DNA from: Mycolicibacterium fluoranthenivorans
GTDB taxonomy: Bacteria > Actinomycetota > Actinomycetes > Mycobacteriales > Mycobacteriaceae
Direction: 5' to 3'
Length of the DNA: 64,000 nt
Assembly: GCF_011758805.1 (NCBI RefSeq)
Contig: NZ_JAANOW010000004.1
Coordinates: forward strand, 404,657-468,656
Positions 1 to 10,061 of the stretch are shown here, in pieces (positions within the stretch are counted from its first letter, which is position 1; the number at the start of each line of letters is the position of its first letter). Position numbers and translations under genes: made by a program. The notes beneath the pieces are model-generated. The model did not search any database. It was not told the origin of the DNA and saw only the letters and a list, made by a program, of their open reading frames with translations.

Positions 1-2
1 TT

Positions 3-3000
3 TCCGCGACGGAAGGCTCTGGCGCGGTTACCGAGCTGATGAAATCCGGCGCCAACGTTCCACGCGAGTACGTCGTGCCGGGGCTCGACGACGAGGACAT
101 AGCAACGGCAGGAGTCCACCTCCCTGCGTTACAACGGCTGATCGATAACCCGCGGGCCCGCGAGTTGCTCCGTCGGCCCATCGTCGTCGAACTTCTTAGT
201 CGCGCGGGAGACCCCGGGCTACCCCTCACCGACTCTGAAGCGCTCGGCCACATCTGGGAGCGCCTTGTGAGAAACGGGGGACGGCAGGACGCTGGAGCGC
301 CGGACGCACGGGAACGAGTCATGCTGCAACTCGCAGCTGATGCAGTCCATAAACGCGACACTGACGCCCTCCTCAGCCGCCTCGACGATGCTGCAGTGGA
401 CGATCTTAGGAAAAGTGGCGTGCTGCTACCTGCTAGTCGGATGCCATGGGACCGCGTACCTCAGTTCAAGCACGACCTCCTTCGCGCCTACTCCGTCGCG
501 CGTTACCTTCTTAGCGAACGGGATCCAGCCAAAGCGCTAGAAGTCGTCGGGGCCCCTCGCTGGACGCTGCCATCGGCCCGCCTCGCGAGTGAAATCCTGT
601 TGTCGGCGCCAGACGAACCGTCACACCCGGTCCCGGGGCGGTTTGCTCTGCTCCAGAAAGGCTTCGACGCCATCGCCGCGGCCGGCAATGGTGAGCGCTG
701 GCGCGATGTTCCGAGCGAGGCACTGCTCGCTGTCCGAGACGTGGACAACCTGCTGAAGGACGCGTGGTCAGGTCTCGTGGACCACGATGCGGTCGGGCTC
801 GCTAGGCTCGTTCGCGTTCTGAAGGGACGCCACAAAGCGGGCGTCGTACTTGACCCAATCATCGCCGAGCCAGTTATCGCTCGATTGCTCGCAGAAGAAG
901 TGCCGCGCGGTCTCACTAGTCAGGTCGATGCGCTTGTCAGCGACTGGCTTGGGGCGCTCGTCCTGAGTAATGCTCCTGAGGGACACGCGACACGCGTAGC
1001 CCTGCGTGAGGCAATCCTTCAGCGATGCGCGGAGAAGGAGCGCCTTGCGGATGCCAAGGAAGCTGCGCGGCAATCAGGGTTAGCGGCACGAAGCCCTGAA
1101 CAAGTTGGAGCCGACGAAGAACGCGAGAATGCTGTGCCGCCGAAAGTACCACTCGGACGCCGGCGCAAGCGGAGACTGCATACGACGAGACATCGCGCAT
1201 ACCTTTGGATCAGCGACGCGCAGATTGAGCACCTCGCGCTTCTCGGTGCCGACCTGGGCGCCGACGGTGAGGCTGCGTTGCGGCAACTCGCAGAGGACGA
1301 TCCGGCATCTCTAGACCATGCGGTCGAAGCGGTCTTCGCCGGAAATAGCCTCGCAGCCTACGATCCGCAATTGCTCATTGATCTTGCAGCCGCCTACTAC
1401 ATCGAGGAAGACGAGGAGGAAGACGAAGTAGGCATCGGATGGTCCGGAGATATGTTCGACGACGGAATCCGCGACCACCGTTTTTTGGGCGGCCCGCTTT
1501 TTTCATTCACGTGTGGACCGTTCTTGGCAATATTTCAGAGTGACTATCGCCGCGGGGTCAAATTCCTCAACCGAATGTTGGATCACGCAGCTCAATGTCG
1601 CGTCCGTCGCAGTTCCAACGTCTACTACGGATGTCCCGGTGCCGAGGACGCAGACCCCCCGCACGCCACACTCTCGATCGCAGAAGAGCCTCGCGACTAT
1701 GTTGGGGACAACCACGTCTGGCGGTGGTATCGCGGCACAGGGGTCGGCCCCTACCCGTGCATTAGTGCACTTCAAGCCCTAGAATTCGTTACAGAGCAAT
1801 ACATTTCGGCAGGTATTCCGCCGGAAACCCTGACCGCCATCCTGCTCGAAGACGCTCACAATCTCGCAATGCCAGCCGTGGCACTCGCCGTCCTAGTTCG
1901 CCACCTCGAATCAACCGGGACTGCAATCGACCCGTTTCTGGTCGAGCCAGAAGTGTGGGAGCACGAGTTCGCGCGAGCAGCCCATGAGCACAGCGGCCTC
2001 GCAGCGGTTCTGCCCGATATCAAAAACCCTGAGCGCCGACGCTGGAATCTCCGCGAAGTAGGCATGATGCTGGCGCTCCAGGCAGAGGACGACCGCGTCG
2101 GTCAGCTGAAGCTGCTCGGACAACAGCTCCAAGCTAAGGCCCAAGCACAGGTCGATGACACCTCCTCGCCAGGCGCCCGCGAACATCTTGCCGCCGTCCG
2201 AACATGGGCCGCCGCTCTTGATCGTGACGCATACGAGCTGCAGCGGCAGGGTGATCAAATATTTATCCAGCACGCCATCGACCCTGAAGTCGAAAATGTG
2301 TTGGGAGACACCAACGCTGATCTCCGGCGTAGTAGCGACGCTACGGCGTTGACCGTTCGTCACGCACATGTAAGAGACAGGGGCGGTCGAGCCCCGAACC
2401 TCACCTCCGAGGCTCTCTCCGCTGATCTCGTCACGGCCAGAGACCTTCTTGAGAACCCACCGGAATCCTGGCTCGGCAGCAGTTCCTCGGACGGACCAGC
2501 GGCTGTTGCAGCATCCGCTCTCGAATTGCACCTGACTGGACAGGTCAGCGTTTCTCAGGATGATCTTGCCTGGAGCGCCGCCGTTCTCCTCAGAGTGGCG
2601 GCGGATGTCGCAGAACACCCTCCCACTTATGACTACTTATTCAGCCAAGGCGCTGATCGATCCGCTGGGCATGCCCTCCCGCTTCTCTTGCTGCCTGAGG
2701 CGGCTGAGCTTCGACGCACTCTTGGCATGAACGGGCCTAACGATGTGAATGACCTCATCTCGCTGAGCGGCGCCATTGCTTCACGTTCCGAGAACGAGGC
2801 CCGTCTCGCCTTTGCCCGAGCCCTCGACGCCGTATGGGCCGCTCCATGCAATCTCGAGCATTTGCACGGACGTTGCCATCATCTCATCGCGATCGACCTT
2901 GTGACCGACTCCTTTCTTGATTCAGTATTCGGCCCTTGGGACTCTGAAGGCCAACGCCGATCCATCGCGAGACTAAACCCGCCTGACGCGGCTTCTCTGG

Positions 3001-3836
3001 ATTCTATGAAGGGTGAAGAGATTTCGGCCCCACGGCTGACTGCGCCTATCCGAGGAACGGGTTCCGCCGCAGCCAGCACCGCATGCTGTGCGGAGAAGGC
3101 TCGTCGAATGCTTCAGTCGCTTCTCGCGGGACATCAGCGAGCCATGCTCGCTTTCGAGCATGGCTACCACCACAGCCACAGCGACTCTCTCGTCGCCGCC
3201 CGAGCAGCATTATGGCAGGCTTCAGACGGACGCGACGACGTGCTGCTGTCATACGTCGACCGGTATCTCCAAAATCCACGGTTGTTGGCCGAGGGCTTGA
3301 AAGCAATCGCGGCAGCGGGTGAGGAGCGAGTAGAAGCCGGCGCGGCAGCACATCGCCTTTGGTCCAGAATCATGGACCGTGTTCTCGATTATGCGGACAA
3401 CAACCCAAGTCTGTTTAGCGAGCCCACCTGGGGGGCTTATGCGGAAGCCGACCTGATTCCTGAGCCTTCCCCGGACTGGCATTACCTCACGATCGAAATG
3501 CTCGCTGCGCCACACCGCTGGCGCAACCTGCTCACCTGGTCACCGCAAGTTGAGCGGTGGCTAGAGACGATCACAAGTACGCGCATGAGTATCGATCATC
3601 TTGTCGTCGCGGTGAGGGAACTCGACGTCACCGACCAGGTAACTTCCGGCCTGCGCTGGGTCGAACGCATTGTCGTAAGGAGTGGCAACGACTGTGCGAA
3701 GACCTATACCTTGCCGGAATGGCTCCATGAGCGGCGTCCCGATCTCCTTAACGAAGATCAAGTAGCTCGTTGGCAGAGGATAGTCGACCTCCTAGTAGTT
3801 GCCGGGGATAGTCGAGTTGCTGATCTGGCGGACTAG
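3..3836 (+). CDS. C-terminal part of a giant STAND/NACHT-like NTPase (5' end off window)
   Basis: The reading frame is open to the window edge, so the visible ~1,278 residues are the C-terminal part of a larger protein; an internal ATG at 39 is probably not the start. The first ~200 residues resemble the lid and winged-helix part that follows a NACHT/STAND ATPase core: a stretch with RPIVVELL, then the HIWERLVR helix, then a helical region with QFKHDLLRAYSVARYL. No Walker motif is visible because it would lie upstream. The rest is a long helical scaffold with an acidic patch near residue 460, as in sensor regions of antiphage STAND proteins. It faces the next giant gene tail to tail. Defence is inferred from architecture and context; the family is not identified. 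Confidence 0.6.
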   Translation, partial: SATEGSGAVTELMKSGANVPREYVVPGLDDEDIATAGVHLPALQRLIDNPRARELLRRPIVVELLSRAGDPGLPLTDSEALGHIWERLVRNGGRQDAGAPDARERVMLQLAADAVHKRDTDALLSRLDDAAVDDLRKSGVLLPASRMPWDRVPQFKHDLLRAYSVARYLLSERDPAKALEVVGAPRWTLPSARLASEILLSAPDEPSHPVPGRFALLQKGFDAIAAAGNGERWRDVPSEALLAVRDVDNLLKDAWSGLVDHDAVGLARLVRVLKGRHKAGVVLDPIIAEPVIARLLAEEVPRGLTSQVDALVSDWLGALVLSNAPEGHATRVALREAILQRCAEKERLADAKEAARQSGLAARSPEQVGADEERENAVPPKVPLGRRRKRRLHTTRHRAYLWISDAQIEHLALLGADLGADGEAALRQLAEDDPASLDHAVEAVFAGNSLAAYDPQLLIDLAAAYYIEEDEEEDEVGIGWSGDMFDDGIRDHRFLGGPLFSFTCGPFLAIFQSDYRRGVKFLNRMLDHAAQCRVRRSSNVYYGCPGAEDADPPHATLSIAEEPRDYVGDNHVWRWYRGTGVGPYPCISALQALEFVTEQYISAGIPPETLTAILLEDAHNLAMPAVALAVLVRHLESTGTAIDPFLVEPEVWEHEFARAAHEHSGLAAVLPDIKNPERRRWNLREVGMMLALQAEDDRVGQLKLLGQQLQAKAQAQVDDTSSPGAREHLAAVRTWAAALDRDAYELQRQGDQIFIQHAIDPEVENVLGDTNADLRRSSDATALTVRHAHVRDRGGRAPNLTSEALSADLVTARDLLENPPESWLGSSSSDGPAAVAASALELHLTGQVSVSQDDLAWSAAVLLRVAADVAEHPPTYDYLFSQGADRSAGHALPLLLLPEAAELRRTLGMNGPNDVNDLISLSGAIASRSENEARLAFARALDAVWAAPCNLEHLHGRCHHLIAIDLVTDSFLDSVFGPWDSEGQRRSIARLNPPDAASLDSMKGEEISAPRLTAPIRGTGSAAASTACCAEKARRMLQSLLAGHQRAMLAFEHGYHHSHSDSLVAARAALWQASDGRDDVLLSYVDRYLQNPRLLAEGLKAIAAAGEERVEAGAAAHRLWSRIMDRVLDYADNNPSLFSEPTWGAYAEADLIPEPSPDWHYLTIEMLAAPHRWRNLLTWSPQVERWLETITSTRMSIDHLVVAVRELDVTDQVTSGLRWVERIVVRSGNDCAKTYTLPEWLHERRPDLLNEDQVARWQRIVDLLVVAGDSRVADLAD

Positions 3837-4008
3837 TGCCAGCTCACGATCTCCGCCTCGGAACGCTGCTCTCAAAAGTCTCTCCTTAAACCCTTACGCG
3901 GACGTGTTGCGTGGGGCCGTCGGAGAGTTGTCGGCAATGATTTGCAATTGGAAGTCCCGGCCTCGTACCAGCAGACCCCACCGAACTGATTATCCGTCGT
4001 CAGACGTG

Positions 4009-7000
4009 TCAGCTCCGGTCAGCGTCAAGTTCAGCCTTAGTGTCCTCCCGCCGCGCATCACGCTCGTATGACTCTGCTATATCACGCAATATCCTCGCAG
4101 TACGAGGCCACTTAGCACGTGTTGTGGCACTCCAGTCACGGTAGTTTTCCGCAAGCTCTCGCTCCTGCGTTCCGCCGTCGTATAGCCCACGCCAAGTTGC
4201 GCCCCGCGCGTTCATTCGGCCGATTAGAAGGCCATTCTCGAGGTCACGGCTGCCGATCGCTTCGAGTATGTCTCTTACTGGCTCTGCTGGCCATGCCCCG
4301 TCGACGCCGACGGGGCTGTGCGAGAGAGCTTGCCCAACCATCTCGTCTCCGACGTCCGAGCGATCTACGTCAGCGAGTGCCAATCTGGCCGCCCTCACCC
4401 AGCTAGCCATTACTGCCCCATCCAACGAACCATCATCACGGCGACCCGGAAAACCTTTCCACTGGTGCAGAACCCACCAAGCTTGCGTCGCCATGCTCTG
4501 GTCGGCGTCGCTGAGTTCACGTCCCCGATCCTGTCGCCCGCGGTACGCGTGCGTAACTAGCTCAACGAACTGGTCGGGCCTAGTCGCGAGTACGCGATTG
4601 AGTGTTGTTGGCTCACGATGATGTTCAAGTATCCGAAAGAAAGTGAATTCGTAGCTTGCAACTTTCATTTCGAAGTCGTCGTCCATGGCCAGGAAGTCAA
4701 GCAGCGAGCCTATGCAGTACGTCGTCATACTGGACGGACCCTCCTCTGCCGAAGGCTGGTTTAGAGCACCATTGAGGGCGGTGACGATGAGGGGCCGCGC
4801 CACACTAGCGAAGTCGCAGTCCGTCTCCAGATCCGTCCGCTCGATAGCATCTGCCAACACGGCAATCGCAGTCCAGATTCGACCATGGTCTAGCAAACGC
4901 CCAACAACTTGGCCTAGAAAAGACGACGGAACCCCATCAAAGCTAGCCTTTTCCCAGTAGGTAGTTTCATCCGCTGCCACAGAACTGTCGCGCAGTGCTT
5001 GCAAAACATCTTCTGTGGAAGGAGCATTGCGGATCACGATTTCCCTGGCCGCACCTTCGAGTTCATGCTCACTCAGGGCCTCGATGAACCACGATGCACC
5101 GCCCAATTGAATACGGCGACGCACCCACATCGAGCCGGCCTCTTCAAGCGCCGATTCGGATGATGATAGCCACGGTAGTACGTCACGAAGGCCGACTTCG
5201 CTGATACCGCCAAGCACCCAACCAAGTTGTCCCGGAACGGCGGAGCGGCGGGCGAGAGCTTCCACACCTCCGATGCCAGCATCGGACTTCAGAATGGATA
5301 GGAGAGCACTGGTCCTAAGCGTGCCTAGCTCGGCTTGGTACGAATTGAAGTCTTTTCGGTCAACCCCTGGAATATTTGGGTGCCAATCGAATAGGTACGC
5401 GAATCGCTGAGGATCGGAATCCGACTCAAGCGCCGATGCGATTTCGCACAACCGCCCTACTACATCGGCAGGAAGCGCCCAGTCGGCGGACGCGTACTGT
5501 TCGTGAAACGCGGTCAGACTACGAAGCCTCTCCCAGAGCAACAGCCGCGCTTGATCATCAATTAGGCCGTGGTCGGCTCCCCTCGCGAGCAACTCGACAA
5601 CTCGTGTCCGGTCATGTGGAGGCAATGTAGGCAACGCTTCAGCCAACTGCGCAAGCCGCTCTGGATCAGAGTCTGCGTGCTGGACTGCACGGTCAACTAG
5701 ATCATGAACAAACTGGATGAAGTTAGTCACGGGGACTGACAGCTCTGTCGGCTTCCAGTCGCGGAACCGCGGATCAGCTGGCGGTATGAGGATGCGCCCA
5801 CTATGAGGCAGGAGTTGGAACGTTAGGCTCCAGCCAATTTCGTCTGCAATTCGGTAAACGGCATCAAGGGCCTGAAGTCTTTGCTCCCGGGTTGCCGAGG
5901 TGTGACGCACCCAACCGCTGAGAATAGAAGTCATGCTCTCGAGCGGTCGATTTCCCGACTTACCGCCTGGATCAAGGCAGCAAAGTCGCGCGAGCACCCG
6001 AACTCCATCGATTATGTGCTCCGCCGACCAACAGAGCGATTCTAGGGCCCATAACAGATGGTGGTGCATAGATGTCGGCCCTAAGCGGAGGCTGTCGCTG
6101 TGCTCCTCGAAAAGGCTGACCACAGCGGACTCAGCATGAGAGAGATCCTCCTCAAGTGCGTCAAGAAACGTGTCGGGAGCAGCTTCGGCCAGCATGGGCA
6201 AGACCGCGGCGAGTTCATGCCACCGCCGACCAGAGTCGTCCTCAGAAGCTCGCTCAATTAGTCGGCGCACTGTTCGCGCGGCTACAACGGCGGCCGTCAC
6301 ACCGTTGTCTAGTTCAACCTCACCACCGAGGGAACCTAGCAGAGCGAGACCTTGCGCTAAACCCTCCCGCAACATGCCGGAGTAGCGGCGCTTAACGCCC
6401 AATAATCCTGCGGTGGACTGCTCCTCAGGGGTGAGGTCCAATACCGGGTCTGCTTCAGACACAACATCCTCCGCGACGCGGACCGACCGTTCGACCAAGT
6501 CCGTAGTCACAGAATCTTGCAACAGCAGAAATGCCTCCTCCTGGGAGACGAACGACCAGCAGGTACCAACTTTGCGTACGACGGGATCCACTGATGTGGA
6601 CATTCGACCTAGTAAGGGCTCGATCACACTCCACGGCTGATTGGCCATCGACTCCAGCATTGCGATGTCGTCCGAGCCGGTAGTCCATGCGCCCGCCAGC
6701 ACTAGGGCCGCCAAAATTCCCGCATCCGGCGGATTGGTCCACTCCGGGCGGCTAATCGTCGGATTTAGCGAAATGCGGCGACATAAGGCCGGCAGACTTT
6801 TACGCCCCAGCACAGCGAGTCGCTCAGCCTCGCTAGGCTCCACGCCGGCTCCCCGCAGTGCGTCGGCGGCATCTCGGCGGCCGAGCCGCGGCAGGGAAAC
6901 CTCGGCTTTCCTTCTCGAAAAAGCCGAGCGGTCAACCACGCTCACAACATGGTGCCCTTGACTAATGGCGCGACCGACATCGGCGCCGTCAAACCTAGGG

Positions 7001-7995
7001 ATCAACAGCGCCCGACCCGGTTTTTCGAGAATGGAGTCCCAAGCGTCTGCAGATGACACCACGATTGCAGTCGTGATATTTTCCCCGCCGCTTGCAAGGC
7101 TTAGCGAGGCATGGAGGAACCCAAGACAGTCATCGGCCCACTCAGATTGAACGAGCGTATGTACAGGTTCGTTTTGGAGCCGTTTTATTAATTGATCACT
7201 TTGTTGCCGCCGACCCGATAGGAAAAAATCCGCGGGCAATTGCGGTTTGGTCGACGCGCTAAATCGCTCCCACCACTTGTCCAGCGATACTGCATCGCGC
7301 GGCCGGAACCCCAAATGCTCAGAGATCCAATAGTGGGCGGAAGGGGCGGTGAGAAGCCAACTTTCCAGATCGTCGGCGTCCACAACCCGGACGTCTGCAA
7401 AGTTTCCTTCGTTCTTTCGTTCCTTGGCCCAAGCAGCCCCTTTCGCCCAGCGCCGCGGGGTAGCGAAGACAAAGGTTGCCGACGAAGGGGTACTCGAAAC
7501 ACGATTGTTGTAATCGGACGTTGCTTTGGACTCAGGCCGTTCATTGACGCCAAATTCGAAGACCAGCTTCCCCGCTGGGAGGAACTTCGTCCCTAATGAA
7601 TCAGCAACGCCGTCGAACCCTTCAAGAGCGATACCGTCGCCTGCGCGAATAGAGATGTTCGAAAAACCGGGCGTCTCGATAAGTAACCGCCTAATCAGCT
7701 CGGGAAAGCGCTCTTGTGCATCGCGCGACCTCGCGACTGGCCACTGTTTGAGCTGATTTGCGGTGACTAGCTCCGGACTTACCGCCCTGCGTTCGGACAA
7801 CAGTGTCGGGATTCGGCTATTGCGTTGCGCGATGAGAGCCTCGACATCACTCGGTCGGAATCTGAGAAAGCGCGAGCCAGGAAGCCGGGTGGCGTCGAGC
7901 GCGCCATTCTGCGACCAGTTCCGAACGGTGTTCTCATGCACACCCAACCGCTTGGCCGTCTCGCGAACAGTCAGAAGTTCCTCATTCACACTCAC
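4009..7995 (-). CDS. Giant protein: N-terminal HTH, PD-(D/E)XK-like domain, degenerate NTPase and long helical region
   Basis: About 1,328 residues from a GTG at 7995; the frame stays open to 8136, but similarity begins only with the HTH. Residues ~5-55 are a MerR/excisionase-type DNA-binding helix-turn-helix (TVRETAKRLGVHENTVRNW). Residues ~95-230 match a nuclease-like module I recall from other large actinobacterial proteins: GFDG, then FEFG, then a Lys and DYNNR, a D-E-K pattern like PD-(D/E)XK enzymes, followed by FVFATPRRW and DADDLESWL. The next part resembles a nucleotide-binding domain but shows no intact Walker A. The last ~700 residues are helical and repeat-like. An HTH fused to a nuclease-like effector suggests self-regulated defence. 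That role is inference. Confidence 0.6.
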   Translation of the reverse strand: MSVNEELLTVRETAKRLGVHENTVRNWSQNGALDATRLPGSRFLRFRPSDVEALIAQRNSRIPTLLSERRAVSPELVTANQLKQWPVARSRDAQERFPELIRRLLIETPGFSNISIRAGDGIALEGFDGVADSLGTKFLPAGKLVFEFGVNERPESKATSDYNNRVSSTPSSATFVFATPRRWAKGAAWAKERKNEGNFADVRVVDADDLESWLLTAPSAHYWISEHLGFRPRDAVSLDKWWERFSASTKPQLPADFFLSGRRQQSDQLIKRLQNEPVHTLVQSEWADDCLGFLHASLSLASGGENITTAIVVSSADAWDSILEKPGRALLIPRFDGADVGRAISQGHHVVSVVDRSAFSRRKAEVSLPRLGRRDAADALRGAGVEPSEAERLAVLGRKSLPALCRRISLNPTISRPEWTNPPDAGILAALVLAGAWTTGSDDIAMLESMANQPWSVIEPLLGRMSTSVDPVVRKVGTCWSFVSQEEAFLLLQDSVTTDLVERSVRVAEDVVSEADPVLDLTPEEQSTAGLLGVKRRYSGMLREGLAQGLALLGSLGGEVELDNGVTAAVVAARTVRRLIERASEDDSGRRWHELAAVLPMLAEAAPDTFLDALEEDLSHAESAVVSLFEEHSDSLRLGPTSMHHHLLWALESLCWSAEHIIDGVRVLARLCCLDPGGKSGNRPLESMTSILSGWVRHTSATREQRLQALDAVYRIADEIGWSLTFQLLPHSGRILIPPADPRFRDWKPTELSVPVTNFIQFVHDLVDRAVQHADSDPERLAQLAEALPTLPPHDRTRVVELLARGADHGLIDDQARLLLWERLRSLTAFHEQYASADWALPADVVGRLCEIASALESDSDPQRFAYLFDWHPNIPGVDRKDFNSYQAELGTLRTSALLSILKSDAGIGGVEALARRSAVPGQLGWVLGGISEVGLRDVLPWLSSSESALEEAGSMWVRRRIQLGGASWFIEALSEHELEGAAREIVIRNAPSTEDVLQALRDSSVAADETTYWEKASFDGVPSSFLGQVVGRLLDHGRIWTAIAVLADAIERTDLETDCDFASVARPLIVTALNGALNQPSAEEGPSSMTTYCIGSLLDFLAMDDDFEMKVASYEFTFFRILEHHREPTTLNRVLATRPDQFVELVTHAYRGRQDRGRELSDADQSMATQAWWVLHQWKGFPGRRDDGSLDGAVMASWVRAARLALADVDRSDVGDEMVGQALSHSPVGVDGAWPAEPVRDILEAIGSRDLENGLLIGRMNARGATWRGLYDGGTQERELAENYRDWSATTRAKWPRTARILRDIAESYERDARREDTKAELDADRS

Positions 7996-8001
7996 TACAT
8001 C

Positions 8002-8007
8002 AAGATA
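8002..8007 (-). promoter_or_regulatory. -10 element for a probable leaderless mRNA
   Basis: On the minus strand TATCTT lies exactly six bases before the GTG at 7995. Mycobacteria often start transcription on the start codon with a TANNNT box at this spacing. There is no purine-rich ribosome binding site in front of this GTG, which supports this start over the upstream alternatives in the same open frame. Confidence 0.4.
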
Positions 8008-8176
8008 GCAAAATGTGGACTTTGTAGACAAGGGGAGCGTAGGCTTGCCCTTGTTTACTTCCGTAGCTAGTGGAACCGTTGCGCAGCTGAATGCGCTCCG
8101 CCGACACCGCCCTCGCGTTGCGGATGCATCTAGCATCAGCGCGCCCTGTATGGACCCCGGGATGAGCTACGGGCAA

Positions 8177-8239
8177 GTCAAACAACCATAAGTAGTGACG
8201 CCGACGTTCGGTTGTTTGACAGAACGAAGATGCTAGAGT
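8177..8239 (+). promoter_or_regulatory. Promoter and inverted-repeat operator of the toxin-antitoxin pair
   Basis: A perfect 11-bp inverted repeat, GTCAAACAACC (8177-8187) and GGTTGTTTGAC (8210-8220), has arms 33 bp apart centre to centre, about three helical turns. The right arm covers a possible -35 TTGTTT (8212-8217). A -10 TAGAGT (8234-8239) follows at 16 bp and ends five bases before the GTG at 8245, so the message may be leaderless. AbiEi-type antitoxins are known to bind inverted repeats in their own promoter; the downstream HTH protein is the likely ligand. Confidence 0.6.
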
Positions 8240-8244
8240 AAACC

Positions 8245-9201
8245 GTGCAATCTACATCGGTTCCGGCCCAGTTGGTCGAAGCCGGTGTGTCGGTGGTGAC
8301 CGGTGATGCTCACAGCATCACCTATCGGTTTGAGGGCCGCGCCGTCACGGCCGACCTTCTCCGAGTAGGTCGCATTTCGTCTGCGACCGCTGTGCTGCGT
8401 CGCGCAAACCGTCAGCCTGGCCACCGCGTCTTGGTCGCCTGCGACTTCATCTCTAACTCTGCGCGCTCAGCACTTCTGACCGAAACCGACGTGGACCTCA
8501 GCGTTGGTAGCACTGGCGAACTGGTTCTGTCGGGCAAGACCCTCAAGCCTCCCGCAACACCACCCCCTGCAACCGCCCATCGCAGCCGGCGTCGCCGCGC
8601 GGCCGAACGGGTCTGCTTGCTCACCCGCGAGCGCCTACGCCAAGTTGACGTCGCCGCCGCCGTCGCGGTCACCCAGCAGGCTGTATCCAAGATGACGGAG
8701 AAGGAACCGTTGCCCGAAACGCCGATGACCGAGGCCGCACGCCGAGACCTCCTCACCAAGCTGTCATTGGTGCTAGCAGACGACGGACTCGTCGAGACCT
8801 ACTGGTACGGAATAGATCCGGTAATGGAGCAGGTCCGCAGCTCGATCCGACTCGGCGCAGAGTTGTCCGTACAGATCCTCGCCGGCGGCGAGGTCGCCGC
8901 CGACGTTTTGCAGCCGTGGCGGGTACCGACCCGGGGCCTGGTTTACGCCGAAGAGCTGGTCGATCTGTCGGTCCTTAAACTGGTGGAAGCCACAGCCGAG
9001 GAAGCAACCTTGACTCTGCGAGTTCCCGCCGACCCGACTGTGTGGACGACCGCGACATGGTGGCGGCGGGTTAACGAAGTACAACAGCAGTCCGACATCG
9101 CTACCGTTGACCCAGTGATTGCGTTGCAGGACCTCAACGCCAGCGCAGATCTCGGCGACGGTGCGCCGCAACGACTCAGCGACTGGATCGTGAGCCGGTG
9201 A
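8245..9201 (+). CDS. AbiEi-like antitoxin / transcriptional regulator
   Basis: 318 residues, GTG start. A helix-turn-helix (RQVDVAAAVAVTQQAVSKM) lies near residues 132-150, after a variable N-terminal domain and a basic linker of Arg residues near 113-118. The C-terminal half is an alpha/beta domain of unknown type. The stop overlaps the start of the nucleotidyltransferase gene by four bases, the tight coupling typical of toxin-antitoxin pairs, and a perfect inverted repeat lies in the promoter. Proposed role: it silences its own promoter and counters the downstream toxin, as in type IV (AbiE) systems. It does not read as a textbook AbiEi (different domain order), so this may be a distinct antitoxin family. 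Confidence 0.5.
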   Translation: MQSTSVPAQLVEAGVSVVTGDAHSITYRFEGRAVTADLLRVGRISSATAVLRRANRQPGHRVLVACDFISNSARSALLTETDVDLSVGSTGELVLSGKTLKPPATPPPATAHRSRRRRAAERVCLLTRERLRQVDVAAAVAVTQQAVSKMTEKEPLPETPMTEAARRDLLTKLSLVLADDGLVETYWYGIDPVMEQVRSSIRLGAELSVQILAGGEVAADVLQPWRVPTRGLVYAEELVDLSVLKLVEATAEEATLTLRVPADPTVWTTATWWRRVNEVQQQSDIATVDPVIALQDLNASADLGDGAPQRLSDWIVSR

Positions 9202-9941
9202 CCCCAGCGGTATCAGTCGTGATGGCCTGCACCGCGGTGGCCGACGACAACGGGATGCGTGCGTTGCGCGACGTGGCCACCGCCGCCGACGGCATTGAAT
9301 ACCTTGTGATCGGTGGCCACATGGTGCGGCTCCTACGGCACGTGTACAACGTGCCGGGGATACCGCGGGTGACCTCCGACGCCGACACCGGCATCAGTGT
9401 CGACGTGGCCACCACGGGCGGACTTCACGATCGACTCACCGCGCTCGGCTACGAAGATCAGTGCGGCAACCGCTACGAGCGTGGTGAGCAGGCAGTCGAT
9501 CTCCTAGTCCCCGCTGCGGCCAAGCCGGGTAAGCAGATCATCGGTGAGCGGGCATTCGACGGGGCGCCAGGGCTGCGCATCGCGCTGGCACTGCCGCCGA
9601 TCGAGGTGGCGGTCACCGCGCGGCTCACCGACGGCGACACGATTGAGTTCAAAGCCCCGGTTCCCGACGTCGAAGCCGCCTTCGTCCTGAAGATGCTGGT
9701 TCGTACCGTCCGCGACACGGAACGCGACCTCCAGGACATCGAGACGCTCCTAGAGATCGTGGCGTCACAACCCGAGTACCACGCATCACCGTGGCGCATG
9801 GACGACCCCAAGATCACGGAGAGCGGTGAGCGAGGCGATGCTGCCCGCGTGGCAGCGCAGATGATCTCCAGCCCACCCACAAAGGTGCCAGCCCGGGTGC
9901 GGGCGCTGCTGCGGCGCCATGTCGCGGTTGTGTCGCGATGA
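9198..9941 (+). CDS. Nucleotidyltransferase-fold toxin, AbiEii/MenT-like
   Basis: 247 residues, GTG start inside the end of the antitoxin gene. The nucleotidyltransferase core is visible: LVIGGHMVRLL with Gly39-Gly40, then DADTGISVDV with Asp61 and Asp63, the usual metal-binding D-x-D. A later acidic/Lys helix (AAFVLKMLVR, residues ~160-170) fits the third core element of this fold. AbiEii and mycobacterial MenT toxins add nucleotides to RNA, often tRNA, and stop growth. The target here is unknown. The overlap with the upstream HTH gene implies co-translation and a toxin-antitoxin role. Confidence 0.6.
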   Translation: MTPAVSVVMACTAVADDNGMRALRDVATAADGIEYLVIGGHMVRLLRHVYNVPGIPRVTSDADTGISVDVATTGGLHDRLTALGYEDQCGNRYERGEQAVDLLVPAAAKPGKQIIGERAFDGAPGLRIALALPPIEVAVTARLTDGDTIEFKAPVPDVEAAFVLKMLVRTVRDTERDLQDIETLLEIVASQPEYHASPWRMDDPKITESGERGDAARVAAQMISSPPTKVPARVRALLRRHVAVVSR

Positions 9942-10061
9942 CAATCGCACTGCGAAGTACCGCAGTGGATCCGTTCCGCCTCAACGCCCACCAACGCCGC
10001 CAACGCCATATCCGCAGTTAGAGGCGATTTTCCGGCAGCTGCCGTTTACAACAAAGACAAC

